Assembly (NCBI GenBank): GCA_040218815.1
Contig: JAVJQS010000004.1
Location: forward strand, 744,001 to 808,000
From: JAVJQS01 sp040218815
GTDB taxonomy: Bacteria > Bacteroidota > Bacteroidia > Flavobacteriales_E > Vicingaceae
Direction of reading: 5' to 3'
DNA: 64,000 nt
Shown here: piece by piece, positions 34,136 through 43,213 of the stretch
Layout of the letters: the number at the start of each line of letters is the position of its first letter
How positions within the stretch are numbered: the first letter of the stretch is position 1
The notes under the pieces: generated by a model
Told to the model about the DNA's origin: nothing
Databases searched by the model: none
Seen by the model: only the letters and a program-made list of their open reading frames with translations
Made by a program: the position numbers and the translations under genes

Positions 34136-34183
34136 TTGATTGAATTTTAATTTTTAGTAAAAACTATGTTCACTTAATATAGT

Positions 34184-34645
34184 TCAACTTTCTTTAGCTT
34201 TAATTTGATTTAATACTTTCTTTATGTGCTCCTGACCTTCTAATAAGGCTTCATATATAAAAGTGATTTTTCCATCTTTATTTATAATAAAAGTCTTTCG
34301 GTCAGGAATCAAGCCAAAAAAACTAGTTGCACCAAACTGTTTCCTTACATTATTATTTCTATCGCTCAATAATGTAAAATTCAGTCTATGCTGCAACTTA
34401 AAATTTTGGTGGGATTGCACTGAATCATTACTGATTCCAATGACTTCATAGCCTAAATCTATAAAAGTATCTTGCCAATCTCTGAAAGTGCAAGCCTGTT
34501 CAGTGCATTTTCGAGTATTATTTTTAGGATAAAAATAGATAACTCTGTTTTTTCCATCTTCGCCATTTACACAAAAATCATTGTTGTCCTGGTCTTTTAA
34601 GCAAAAACTAGGAACTTCATCTCCAACTTTTAATTTATTAGCCAT
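34184..34645 (-). CDS. Peroxiredoxin, Bcp/PrxQ type
   Basis: A 153-residue thiol peroxidase. The peroxidatic cysteine is C47 and the resolving one C52 (KCTEQAC), a C-x4-C spacing typical of PrxQ/Bcp. The YFYPKNNT and FRDWQDTFIDLGYEVIGIS segments frame the active site. It reduces hydrogen peroxide and organic hydroperoxides with thioredoxin. The start codon shares a base with the stop of the upstream DUF6438 gene, so the two are coupled. Confidence 0.93.
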   Translation of the reverse strand: MANKLKVGDEVPSFCLKDQDNNDFCVNGEDGKNRVIYFYPKNNTRKCTEQACTFRDWQDTFIDLGYEVIGISNDSVQSHQNFKLQHRLNFTLLSDRNNNVRKQFGATSFFGLIPDRKTFIINKDGKITFIYEALLEGQEHIKKVLNQIKAKES

Positions 34646-35202
34646 TATCTGCGAGGTAGGTCTCCCACTCTTGTCCAGTTTACTGATTCAAAGAGTGAAT
34701 CAAAATATTTTTCAAATTCACTGAGCTCATTCGGCCCATTATATCTATTGACTATTGTTTTAATGCCTTCATCATTCCGAACACTAGTAATGGTAGCAGG
34801 CAAATCAGTCACTTGTTTATTATCGTATTCATTCTCTAGTTCAAAATAGTTAATCTCTTTAGCAAAATCAATTAACTTATCTAATATTTCAGGAGTTACT
34901 CTAGCCTCATAAATTCCTTCTTTTTCAACCCATTTTTCCCCTTTGTATCGAACATACCCACTTTTATAAACTGTTAGTGTATATATTCCACACCTACCAA
35001 AACAAGGTGTACGTTGAATTTGTGCTAAAACAGAGTCACTAAATATAATTTTGTTTTGATCGGCCACTTCATCACCCGAAATTGGTGTAGTAACTATTTC
35101 ATCTTTAGTTTCTTGTTGGTTAACTTTTGAGGTTTGATGCTTTGAGTTCTTACAGGAATACATGGCTAAACTAATCAGAAGCAAGAATTGAATAAATCTC
35201 AT
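34645..35202 (-). CDS. DUF6438-like lipoprotein
   Basis: A 185-residue lipoprotein with a short signal peptide (FIQFLLLISLAMYSCKNS, lipobox cysteine about residue 17). The domain begins IQRTPCFGRCGIYTLTVYKS with two cysteines and a tyrosine-rich strand, followed by GYVRYKGEKWVEKEGIY. I recognise this as DUF6438-like; the function is unknown. It is divergent from the methyltransferase gene and coupled to the peroxiredoxin. Confidence 0.75.
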   Translation of the reverse strand: MRFIQFLLLISLAMYSCKNSKHQTSKVNQQETKDEIVTTPISGDEVADQNKIIFSDSVLAQIQRTPCFGRCGIYTLTVYKSGYVRYKGEKWVEKEGIYEARVTPEILDKLIDFAKEINYFELENEYDNKQVTDLPATITSVRNDEGIKTIVNRYNGPNELSEFEKYFDSLFESVNWTRVGDLPRR

Positions 35203-35234
35203 AATATTTTATTTAGTGTAGGTAAATCAATAGT

Positions 35235-35242
35235 TAAGTTTG
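35235..35242 (+). promoter_or_regulatory. Candidate -7 element for the methyltransferase/CoA-transferase pair
   Basis: TAAGTTTG matches TAnnTTTG. The -33 region has no perfect TTG. It falls inside the longer possible reading frame of the methyltransferase, and so supports the start at 35293. Confidence 0.45.
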
Positions 35243-35292
35243 CAATAATAATTCCATTTTTTGAAAGACAAGTTAAAACAAGTTTAATCTCC

Positions 35293-36153
35293 ATGAATTC
35301 CTCTCCTCTTGATAGTAAAGCTATAATAAGGTATTACCAAGAATGCAATAATGCCTACAAAGATGCTTGGGATTTAGATAAAAATATGCAATTGAACTTA
35401 GGCTTATGGAAGAGTAATACTAAGAATTTGTCAGAAGCACTAAGTAACTTAAATGAAGAGATTGCTTTAAAACTTGAGGTAAAGCCTCATTTTAATATTC
35501 TTGATGCCGGCTGTGGAGTTGGTGGAACTGCAATTTATTTTGCAAAAACTTTTGGTTGCAGAGTCATTGGTATTAGTTTGGTTCCCGATCAAATCAAGCA
35601 AGCCCAAAAAAACGCTGTTGCGGCTCAAGTAGAACACTTAGTTACTTTTAAGGAAATGAATTATCAAAACACCAGCTTCTCAAGTGATTCGTTTGATGCA
35701 ATTATTGGTATTGAAAGCATATGTTATGCCGAACCTAAAATTGAATTTTTAACAGAGGCCTTTCGGTTACTAAAGGAGGGGGGCAGTCTTGTGATGGCAG
35801 AAAACCTGCAAGGAAAGGAAATGCTTTCTGAGAAGGAGGTCGAATCACTCTATACAAAAGCCTTTAATGGTTGCCAGGTAAAGTCACTAGATACTGAGGA
35901 GAAATACTTAAATAATTTAGATGAAGTTGGTTTTTCAGCGGCAACATGTGAAGATTATACTGCTATGATTCGACCTTCAATCAAAAGGCTGAGACGCTTT
36001 TATTACCTCGCAGCACCCTACAATTTTGTTCATCGCTTAATTGGTAGGCGATTTAGTAAAATCCAAGAAGCTAATACTAAGATGTGTTTCCATTTGCTAA
36101 GTTCCTTGAATAGTGGTTTATGGAAGTATGGAATACTTAAAGCGAAAAAGTAG
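35293..36153 (+). CDS. SAM-dependent methyltransferase (class I, UbiE/sterol-type)
   Basis: The start is placed at the ATG at 35293 (286 residues). An upstream ATG at 35188 would add 35 residues that run into the divergent promoter region. Motif I is ILDAGCGVGGTAIYFA, followed by VIGISLVPDQIKQAQKNA and a GIESICYAEPK segment as in gamma-tocopherol and sterol methyltransferases. The C-terminal part has a family-typical basic stretch (PSIKRLRRFYYLA). Substrate unknown, but a lipid or isoprenoid-type acceptor fits. The stop is immediately followed by the CoA-transferase start. Confidence 0.85.
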   Translation: MNSSPLDSKAIIRYYQECNNAYKDAWDLDKNMQLNLGLWKSNTKNLSEALSNLNEEIALKLEVKPHFNILDAGCGVGGTAIYFAKTFGCRVIGISLVPDQIKQAQKNAVAAQVEHLVTFKEMNYQNTSFSSDSFDAIIGIESICYAEPKIEFLTEAFRLLKEGGSLVMAENLQGKEMLSEKEVESLYTKAFNGCQVKSLDTEEKYLNNLDEVGFSAATCEDYTAMIRPSIKRLRRFYYLAAPYNFVHRLIGRRFSKIQEANTKMCFHLLSSLNSGLWKYGILKAKK

Positions 36154-37224
36154 ATGCAAACTTTTTTCAAAAAATTAAAAGTTGTAGAACTGGCAAGTGT
36201 ACTTGCAGGTCCATCTGTTGGGCAATTTTTTGCTGAATTGGGCGCAGAGGTTTTAAAAATTGAAAATAAAAACCTTGGAGGTGATATTACAAGAACTTGG
36301 AAACTAGCAATTGAAGACAGTGATCACCCCTACTCCGCATACTATAGCAGTGTAAACTACGGCAAGAAGAGTATTTTCCTTGATCTTAAAAAAGAAAGAG
36401 ATTATAAAGTAATTGAGTCCCATTTAAAAAATGCTGATGTAGTCATTTGCAACTTTAAACCAGGTGATGATAAAAAGTTAAAGCTTGACTTTGATTCAGT
36501 CAAACAGCTCAATCCAAAAATTATATATGGAGAAATCACTGGATTTCCTATGTCAAATCGCTTAGCTTATGATGTCGTTTTGCAGGCAGAGAGTGGTTTT
36601 TTAGCCATGAGCGGTACCAGCAATGGAGAGCTTTGCAAAATGCCAGTAGCCCTAATTGATGTTTTGGCAGCTCATCAATTGAAGGAAGGTATTCTTTTAT
36701 CAATGCTTCAGCAGCAGATAAATAAAAAAGCCATTAAAGTTTCTGTTTCTCTTTTTGATGCTGCTCTTGCGGGGCTAGTTAACCAAGCAAGTAACTGGTT
36801 GATGGCCAAACACATTGCTCAACCAATGGGGACTCTACACCCAAATATTGCACCTTATGGGGAACTTTTTACTTGTAAAGATGATAAGCAGCTTGTTTTG
36901 GCAATTGGAACAAACCGACAGTTTAAATCGCTTTGTAAATGTCTAAAAATGGATGCCATTATATATGATAGCCGATTTAAAGATAATACTGACAGAATAA
37001 CTAATAGAAAAGAATTGCAAGGCATGCTGGCATCGAAAATTAAAAGCTATGATAGAAAAGAGTTGATTCAGCAATTCATCAACTCAGATATTCCTGCAGG
37101 GGCTGTAAGAAAGATGGATGAAGTTTTTGAGCTCAATGATGCCCAAGAAAGAATAATTTCAGAATTAAAAGAAGGCAAAAAACTAATCAGCATCAAGGGA
37201 AATGCTTTTAAAATTGAAGAATAG
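36154..37224 (+). CDS. CoA-transferase family III (CaiB/BaiF)
   Basis: A 356-residue protein with the family opening VVELASVLAGPSVGQFFAEL, then GAEVLKIEN and DLKKERDYKVIE. The active-site aspartate expected after the ADVVICNFKPG block is not certain, but VALIDVLAAHQLKEGIL matches the usual helix. These enzymes move CoA between carboxylic acids. Zero intergenic distance from the methyltransferase shows coupling and suggests a short pathway on a modified acid or terpenoid. Confidence 0.88.
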   Translation: MQTFFKKLKVVELASVLAGPSVGQFFAELGAEVLKIENKNLGGDITRTWKLAIEDSDHPYSAYYSSVNYGKKSIFLDLKKERDYKVIESHLKNADVVICNFKPGDDKKLKLDFDSVKQLNPKIIYGEITGFPMSNRLAYDVVLQAESGFLAMSGTSNGELCKMPVALIDVLAAHQLKEGILLSMLQQQINKKAIKVSVSLFDAALAGLVNQASNWLMAKHIAQPMGTLHPNIAPYGELFTCKDDKQLVLAIGTNRQFKSLCKCLKMDAIIYDSRFKDNTDRITNRKELQGMLASKIKSYDRKELIQQFINSDIPAGAVRKMDEVFELNDAQERIISELKEGKKLISIKGNAFKIEE

Positions 37225-37373
37225 GTTCTTTTTTTAAGTGTGTAAATCAACAATTAAGTAAGATTAGACCTAGCAGAAAGCCTAAATAAAAGGTTAAAAT
37301 GGGTAAAAACCCTCGACTTTATTAACATTCAGTCGTATTTTTCAACAAAATGGGCTCTTTATTCCTGAAAAGC

Positions 37374-37403
37374 TTGCACCGCTTGCGTTTTAATCTATAT
37401 TTG
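37374..37403 (+). promoter_or_regulatory. Strong promoter of the HU gene
   Basis: TTG at 37374-37376 and TATATTTG at 37396-37403 are exactly 19 bases apart, the ideal Bacteroidota arrangement. The ATG follows 53 bases downstream. Confidence 0.8.
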
Positions 37404-37456
37404 TACTCACTTCAACAGAAGTATTAAACTTATTTATTTAACCAAAATTCAAAAAA

Positions 37457-37729
37457 ATGAACAAATCTGAATTAATCGATTCAATGGCAGATGGTGCTAA
37501 CTTGTCAAAAGCTGACGCAAAAAGAGCATTAGATGCATTTTTAGACTCTACAGGTGGAGCACTTAAAAAAGGTGACAAAGTTGCTTTAGTAGGTTTTGGA
37601 ACATTTTCAGTTTCTAAAAGAGCTGCTAGAAAAGGTAGAAATCCTCAAACAGGAAAAGAAATTAACATTGCTGCAAAAAATGTAGTGAAGTTTAAAGCTG
37701 GAAGCGAACTTTCTTCTAAAGTAAAATAA
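37457..37729 (+). CDS. hup: HU-family DNA-binding protein
   Basis: A 90-residue histone-like protein. The family block GFGTFSVSKRAARKGRNPQT with TGKEINI and the final VVKFKAGSELSSKVK are characteristic. It bends and wraps DNA as a dimer. A strong promoter and an excellent terminator make it a single-gene unit, as expected for an abundant chromosomal protein. Confidence 0.97.
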   Translation: MNKSELIDSMADGANLSKADAKRALDAFLDSTGGALKKGDKVALVGFGTFSVSKRAARKGRNPQTGKEINIAAKNVVKFKAGSELSSKVK

Positions 37730-37746
37730 GAAATTCAAATTCTTAC

Positions 37747-37778
37747 AAAGCCCGATGATTTTCATCGGGCTTTTTTTT
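37747..37778 (+). terminator. Terminator of the HU gene
   Basis: AAAGCCCGATGA and TCATCGGGCTTT form a perfect 12-bp stem around a 3-base loop, followed by a T-run (37771-37778). Confidence 0.93.
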
Positions 37779-37837
37779 GTCCTCAATTTTAAGTTTAATA
37801 AACTTATCAAAGGATATACTGTTACTAAATAAAAACT

Positions 37838-38191
37838 TTGGACTTACTTCTTATTCTCTCTCTTTTACTTAGCTTCTGCTTTCTATTTTATGGCATCAAC
37901 TGCTTGTTTTTTGAGAAGATGAAGTCTGAATTTGCACGATTTGGCCTTAGCGACACACAGAGAAAAATTACCGGTTATCTACAAATTTTAGGGAGCTTGG
38001 GACTTGCTCTAGGTTCTTTCCTTTCACCTTACCTCATAGTAATTTCTTCAATTGGGCTTTCAATCCTAATGCTACTTGGGTTTATTACAAGAATTCGAAT
38101 AAAAGACAGTTTTTACGCATCTTTCCCCGCTCTATTTTTCTTCCTATTAAATCTTTACTTGGCTTATGCTACAGTTAGATTAATGCATTAG
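37838..38191 (+). CDS. DoxX-like small membrane protein
   Basis: A 117-residue protein with four hydrophobic segments (about 2-24, 44-63, 65-83 and 96-114). The start is TTG; no ATG precedes membrane segment 1. The pattern FFEKMKSEFARFGLSD then a G-rich second segment (GYLQILGSLGLALG) fits DoxX-like proteins. It converges with a second DoxX-like gene. Physiological role unknown. Confidence 0.7.
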   Translation: MDLLLILSLLLSFCFLFYGINCLFFEKMKSEFARFGLSDTQRKITGYLQILGSLGLALGSFLSPYLIVISSIGLSILMLLGFITRIRIKDSFYASFPALFFFLLNLYLAYATVRLMH

Positions 38192-38204
38192 TTTATTGGT
38201 ATTT

Positions 38205-38567
38205 TTATATAAAAGCTATAATCAGACAAGCAATTAAAAAACTAAAAGCAGGTAAGGATTTAAACAGTGGATCCTGAATCTTTAAATGCATTGCTACCGA
38301 ACCTGTTAATAAACTTGCCAATGCTATAGCTGCAATAAATTCAAAACTTGCATAATGAATAGAAGCAAGAAGTATAATTGAAAATAATACTTTTAAGAAA
38401 CCAACCACATAGCAGGACCAAACCGGTAAGCCATAGGCTTTAAACTCTTCTACAATATTCGTGGCTGATCCACCTCTCCATTTCGTTTTCTTTTGAGGTT
38501 GAATTATCCAGACGTTTAATAAACTTAATCCGACTATAATTTTTAGAGCAATTATAAAATATTCCAT
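38205..38567 (-). CDS. DoxX-like small membrane protein
   Basis: A 120-residue four-segment membrane protein. The IIQPQKKTKWRGGSATNIVEE loop after segment 1, a VVGFLKVLFSIILLA helix and the GSVAMHLKIQDPLFKSLPAF loop are DoxX-like. It is convergent with the other DoxX-like gene, with 13 bases between stops, and divergent from the S4 gene. Function unknown. Confidence 0.72.
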   Translation of the reverse strand: MEYFIIALKIIVGLSLLNVWIIQPQKKTKWRGGSATNIVEEFKAYGLPVWSCYVVGFLKVLFSIILLASIHYASFEFIAAIALASLLTGSVAMHLKIQDPLFKSLPAFSFLIACLIIAFI

Positions 38568-38639
38568 ATTGATTAATTTAGTATGTAATAATAAGTTAAT
38601 TAAACATAATTTGTTCGCAAAAAGCCATTATTTTGTACT

Positions 38640-39005
38640 ATGCGAATAGATAAATTTTGCTGGGCCGTTCGAATTTTTAAAACTAGAAGTATTGCCAACA
38701 AACAATGTTGTGGTAATAAAGTAAAATTGAATGGACAACATATTAAAGCTTCAAAGGAATTAAAAGAAAATGATATTATATCAGTCAAAAACAGTCCGAT
38801 TTGGCAAGAATATGAAGTAGTTGCTTTCCCAAAATCAAGAGTTGGAGCACCTCTTGTAAATCAATTTATCAATGAAATTACAAAAGAAGAAGAACTAGCC
38901 AAACTGGAAGAATTTCAAGCTCATCAAAAGCAATTAAATCAGCTGGGAGTAAAAGGAAGACCAACAAAATTAGACCGGAGAAAACTTAAGAAGTTTAAGT
39001 CATAA
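38640..39005 (+). CDS. hslR: Hsp15-like S4-domain RNA-binding protein
   Basis: A 121-residue protein. The S4 domain opens MRIDKFCWAVRIFKTRSIAN and continues NKVKLNGQHIKASKELKEND. The family binds 50S subunits with a stalled peptidyl-tRNA and acts in heat-shock ribosome rescue. The C-terminal 50 residues are lysine-rich (GRPTKLDRRKLKKFKS). A strong terminator follows. Confidence 0.88.
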   Translation: MRIDKFCWAVRIFKTRSIANKQCCGNKVKLNGQHIKASKELKENDIISVKNSPIWQEYEVVAFPKSRVGAPLVNQFINEITKEEELAKLEEFQAHQKQLNQLGVKGRPTKLDRRKLKKFKS

Positions 39006-39036
39006 AAAAAGCTCATCCAAATTGAATGAGCTTTTT
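39006..39036 (+). terminator. Terminator of the Hsp15-like gene
   Basis: AAAAAGCTCAT pairs with ATGAGCTTTTT, with a further CAAATTG inner part. The loop resembles that of the tRNA-Pro terminator. The symmetrical A and T runs also serve the convergent TPR gene. Confidence 0.85.
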
Positions 39037-39055
39037 AAAAATTTAGATCAAAATG

Positions 39056-40324
39056 TTACTTTCCACTAAGTTTTACCTTCATGGCTTTGTATTTTTCTTC
39101 TTCACCTAAAATAGAGTAAATCTGCACTAGAGACGACATTGTGCTTTGATCCGAAGGGTCTAATTTGTGTGCATTCTCCAATGCAGGCAACGCTTTTGCA
39201 AACATATCATTTGCATTTTTTGTCGCTGCTTCATATTTAGCCTGCTCATCTAACCCGTATCCAGTGGCTTCATTGTTATATTCAGCGCCCTTATTAAAAT
39301 ACATAGCACCAAGGTTATAAGCTGCATCAAAAAAAGTAGAATCCACTTCTAAAGCTTTATTATAATCTTTAGCTGCATTTTCCATATCCCCTAATTCATC
39401 ATAAATAAGACCTCTGTTGTAATATAATGAAGGATTTTGTGGATCATTTGCGATGGCTTTATCAAAGTTTGCCAATGCTTCATCAGTTTGTCCCGTGATT
39501 AATAGGTAACTTAATTCTTCGCGTATTAAATCAGCGTTATCAGGATAAACTTCTAAACCCTTACGAATCGTTTCTATCTTTTTTGCAGTATCTTCCCTCT
39601 TCGCATATATGTCAGCGATATAAAAATAGATATTTGGACCACCATACTTGATACGAGTAAGTGCATTATAAAACGCTAAGGCATCTTCTTCTTTCCCCAT
39701 TTGCTGGGCAGCCAAGGCAGAATTATACATTCCTAAGGAATCTACTCTTCCTAAAAACATATTCGTTTGAATAGATTTTCCCGAATATTCAAACGCCTTT
39801 TCATAATTTCCAGCTTGGTATGCTTCAACTCCTGCATTAATAAATGCATTAGCAATGTATGGGAATTTATTTCCAATAATGTCTCGAAAGTAAGAAGGAT
39901 CTTCAAACTCAGTATTTCTATTTGAAATATAACCTACTAATTTTAACATATCAGACTCTTTATTTAAATCAAGTTGATTGGATTCTTCATCCTGGATGTT
40001 ATACTTCATTGAATTGACATAGTATTCGTAGGTTTTGTCAAGAGCATTTTCAAACTGTGCAGCACATTCTTCATCTTGCGTTAAAGCAGCATTGAAATAT
40101 AGGTTTCCTCCGTAATACCAAGTTTTTGCCCAAGTATTAGTTTTCTCATCTTTTGTGGCCGGTTCAATTGCTTCGATTCCTTTTTTCAATTCACTACAAT
40201 CTCTATCTCGTTCAAAGGATTTATTGTAGTTGTAGGCACTTACCACTTTTGCCTTTTGAGCAACTACAGACATTGAAAGGATTAAGCCAACAGCTGTTAT
40301 TATAATTTTAGAATTTACTTTCAT
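39056..40324 (-). CDS. Exported TPR-repeat protein
   Basis: The start is chosen at the ATG at 40324, which gives MKVNSKIIITAVGLILSMSV, a signal peptide of about 22 residues ending in VVAQ; an ATG 27 bases upstream adds only polar residues. The protein (about 422 residues) is built of tetratricopeptide repeats, clearest at PSLYYNRGLIYDELGDMENA and SIQTN/ALAAQQMGKEEDALAF. It is a periplasmic or envelope-associated scaffold. It follows gyrA by 46 bases on the same strand. Confidence 0.85.
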   Translation of the reverse strand: MKVNSKIIITAVGLILSMSVVAQKAKVVSAYNYNKSFERDRDCSELKKGIEAIEPATKDEKTNTWAKTWYYGGNLYFNAALTQDEECAAQFENALDKTYEYYVNSMKYNIQDEESNQLDLNKESDMLKLVGYISNRNTEFEDPSYFRDIIGNKFPYIANAFINAGVEAYQAGNYEKAFEYSGKSIQTNMFLGRVDSLGMYNSALAAQQMGKEEDALAFYNALTRIKYGGPNIYFYIADIYAKREDTAKKIETIRKGLEVYPDNADLIREELSYLLITGQTDEALANFDKAIANDPQNPSLYYNRGLIYDELGDMENAAKDYNKALEVDSTFFDAAYNLGAMYFNKGAEYNNEATGYGLDEQAKYEAATKNANDMFAKALPALENAHKLDPSDQSTMSSLVQIYSILGEEEKYKAMKVKLSGK

Positions 40325-40369
40325 TGTTTTGTTTTTAATTCGATGGTTCAAAAATAATAATTATGAATC

Positions 40370-42961
40370 TTAATCTTCCTTATCAATTTCTTTGCCATCG
40401 TTATTTTCATCTGTATTTTGATCATCGGTATCTGCGGAATTTTCTAAATTAGCTTCAGTTGAACTTTCACTGTTTTCAATTAATTCTTCTTCGCTTTCTT
40501 CTTCAACATCCACTTTTGCAACAGCTGCAATAGAATCACTCCCTTTTAAGTTTATTAATCGAACGCCTTGTGTAGCTCTTCCCAAAACTCTTAAATCCTC
40601 CACTGCAATTCGAATAATTACACCTGAACGGTTAATAATCATCAAGTCATTATCATCAGTCACATTTTTAATGGCAATCAGATTTCCTGTTTTTTCAGTT
40701 ACGTTAAGTGTTTTTACTCCTTTTCCACCTCTATTGGTAACTCTATAAATTTCAGCGTCATCTTCAGGATCATTTAAGAAGGAACGTTTTCCATAGCCCT
40801 TTTCGGAAACAACTAGCACTGTTTCTTCTTTTGCTTCTCTAACGGTGATCATTCCTACGACTTCATCATCATCTCCCATTTTTATACCTCTAACTCCAGA
40901 AGCGTTTCTACCCATTGAGCGGACTTTGCTTTCATTGAATCGAATTGCACGTCCACTTTTAATGGCCATCATTATTTCATCACTTCCATTAGTCAGCTTA
41001 GCTTCTAATAATTTGTCGCCTTCACGGATGGTAATTGCATTAATTCCATTTACTCGTGGTCTAGAATAGGCCTCTAGTTTTGTTTTCTTAATTACACCTT
41101 CTTTAGTACACATCACAATAAAATTATTGTTGATGTATTCTTGATCGGTTAAGTCTTTCACACAGATGTATGCCTCAACATTGTCATCTGGTTCAATACT
41201 AATCAAGTTTTGAATTGCTCTACCTTTAGAAGCTTTGGTTCCCTCTGGAACTTCAAAAACGCGCATCCAATAACATTTTCCTTTCTCCGTGAAGATGAGT
41301 AAATAATTGTGGGTAGTGGCAACAAAAAGATGCTCTAAGAAATCCTCGTCCCTCGTTGAACTACCTCTTGATCCTGTTCCACCTCGGTTTTGTCTTCTAT
41401 ATTCAGACAACTGTGTTCTTTTGATGTATCCTAAGTGAGAAATGGTTACCACCACCTCTTCATCAGGAATCATGTCCTCCACACTAAAGTCTTCAGCAGA
41501 ATATTCAATCGTTGATCGACGCTCATCACCAAACTTCTCTTTTACCTCATTCATCTCCTCCTTAATAATGTTCATTCGCATCTCCTCATTAGCTAAAATA
41601 GACTCTAAATGCTCGATTAAACGCATTAACTCAGCATGTTCTTCTTTTAGTTTATCTCTTTCTAAGCCAGTAAGTTTTTGTAAACGCAATTCTAATATCG
41701 CTTTTGCTTGAATTTCAGATAGCTCAAATCGCTCAATTAGACCTTTTTTCGCATCGTCAGGTGTTCTGCTTCCTCGAATTAGCTCTATTACTTCATCCAA
41801 GTTATCAATGGCAATAATTAAACCCTCAAGCACATGTGCTTTATCTTTCGCTTTCTTAAGCTCAAACTCAGTTCTTCTGATCACTACCTCATGTCTAAAA
41901 TCGACAAAATGTTTAATCATCTCTTTTAGATTCAACATTTTAGGCCGTCCATTCACTAAGGCGATATTATTAACAGAAAAGCTTGTTTGAAGAGCTGTGT
42001 ACTTAAACAAGTTATTTAGAACAACATTAGTGATGGCATCACGCTTCAAATCATAAACAATCCGCATCCCATTTCTGTCGGACTCATCATTGATGTCAGA
42101 AATTCCCTCAATCTTTTTATCGTTCACCATATCAGCCGTTTTTTTAATCATATCGGCTTTATTGACTAAATAAGGTATTTCGGTAACAATAATTCTTTCT
42201 TTACCACTTGAGCTTACCTCAATTTCAGCTTTTGCTCTCAGTACAATTCGACCTTTGCCTGTCGCAAATGCATCTTTTACACCTTCATAACCATAAATAA
42301 TACCCCCAGTTGGAAAATCAGGTGCTTTAATGTGTTGCATCAGGCCTTCAGTATCAATATCGTTATCATCGATATAGGCAATAATGCCATCTATTACCTC
42401 CGTTAAGTTATGAGGTGCCATATTGGTAGCCATACCAACTGCAATTCCTGAAGCTCCGTTAACTATTAGTTGTGGAATTCGTGTCGGTAAAACAGTTGGT
42501 TCAGTTAAAGAATCATCAAAATTCAGTCGAAAATCAACCGTCTCCTTGTCAATGTCACCCAACATTTCTTCTGAAATCTTTCTTAACCTCGCCTCAGTAT
42601 ATCGCATTGCAGCTGGGCTATCACCGTCAACAGATCCGAAGTTACCTTGTCCATCTACCAACATGTAGCGCAAAGACCAAGGTTGTGCCATTCTGACCAT
42701 TGTGTCATAAACGGCAGTATCACCATGTGGATGATACTTACCTAAAACTTCTCCAACAATTCTTGCAGATTTTTTATGTGCTTTATTTGACACTACACCT
42801 AAATCTTGCATTCCGTATAGAATCCTTCTGTGTACTGGCTTTAAGCCATCTCTAACATCAGGTAATGCTCGACTTACAATCACCGACATGGAATAGTCGA
42901 TGTAAGCCGATCTCATTTCTTCATCAATATTAATCTGTACAATTCTTTCGCCTTCTGCCAT
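40370..42961 (-). CDS. gyrA: DNA gyrase subunit A
   Basis: An 863-residue type IIA topoisomerase subunit. The cleavage tyrosine is Y121 (AAMRYTEARL). The quinolone-pocket segment reads HPHGDTAVYDTMVRMAQ, with threonine at 82 in place of the serine seen in E. coli GyrA (position 83 there). The C-terminal beta-pinwheel repeats start near 500, with the GyrA-box-like QNRGGTGSRG. An acidic tail of 45 residues (DDQNTDENNDG) closes the protein. Negative supercoiling of the chromosome is its job with GyrB. It is divergent from clpC. Confidence 0.97.
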   Translation of the reverse strand: MAEGERIVQINIDEEMRSAYIDYSMSVIVSRALPDVRDGLKPVHRRILYGMQDLGVVSNKAHKKSARIVGEVLGKYHPHGDTAVYDTMVRMAQPWSLRYMLVDGQGNFGSVDGDSPAAMRYTEARLRKISEEMLGDIDKETVDFRLNFDDSLTEPTVLPTRIPQLIVNGASGIAVGMATNMAPHNLTEVIDGIIAYIDDNDIDTEGLMQHIKAPDFPTGGIIYGYEGVKDAFATGKGRIVLRAKAEIEVSSSGKERIIVTEIPYLVNKADMIKKTADMVNDKKIEGISDINDESDRNGMRIVYDLKRDAITNVVLNNLFKYTALQTSFSVNNIALVNGRPKMLNLKEMIKHFVDFRHEVVIRRTEFELKKAKDKAHVLEGLIIAIDNLDEVIELIRGSRTPDDAKKGLIERFELSEIQAKAILELRLQKLTGLERDKLKEEHAELMRLIEHLESILANEEMRMNIIKEEMNEVKEKFGDERRSTIEYSAEDFSVEDMIPDEEVVVTISHLGYIKRTQLSEYRRQNRGGTGSRGSSTRDEDFLEHLFVATTHNYLLIFTEKGKCYWMRVFEVPEGTKASKGRAIQNLISIEPDDNVEAYICVKDLTDQEYINNNFIVMCTKEGVIKKTKLEAYSRPRVNGINAITIREGDKLLEAKLTNGSDEIMMAIKSGRAIRFNESKVRSMGRNASGVRGIKMGDDDEVVGMITVREAKEETVLVVSEKGYGKRSFLNDPEDDAEIYRVTNRGGKGVKTLNVTEKTGNLIAIKNVTDDNDLMIINRSGVIIRIAVEDLRVLGRATQGVRLINLKGSDSIAAVAKVDVEEESEEELIENSESSTEANLENSADTDDQNTDENNDGKEIDKED

Positions 42962-43125
42962 ATTTACAGTTTTGTTTAATAATAAAATAACCGCTCAGTG
43001 CGGCTCAAACTAGCTTCGAAAATAGGTATAAAAGACAGCTTTTTACGTCATTTTTGTGTCTAAATACTAACAAAATTTTGTTGATAAAAGAGCTTTGGAC
43101 TGACTTTTGCCTTGAGTTGATAAAA

Positions 43126-43133
43126 TAATTTTG
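43126..43133 (+). promoter_or_regulatory. Candidate -7 element of clpC
   Basis: TAATTTTG fits TAnnTTTG; a TTG at 43107-43109 upstream gives a 16-base spacing. The position is about 80 bases before the start. Confidence 0.35.
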
Positions 43134-43213
43134 ATTTGGTCGTTTTTATGCTAAACTTTCCTTTTTGAAACAACCATTTCGACCTTTCAAACGTTTTATT
43201 AAAAACATACTAT

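Noticed and set aside
35188..35292. Longer N-terminus of the methyltransferase
   Set aside because: It overlaps the divergent gene's start and contains a TAAGTTTG promoter box; homologous features begin after the ATG at 35293.
42706..42730. Threonine 82 in GyrA as a quinolone-resistance change
   Set aside because: Thr occurs naturally at this place in several lineages. Without the wild-type sequence of the species no resistance can be claimed.
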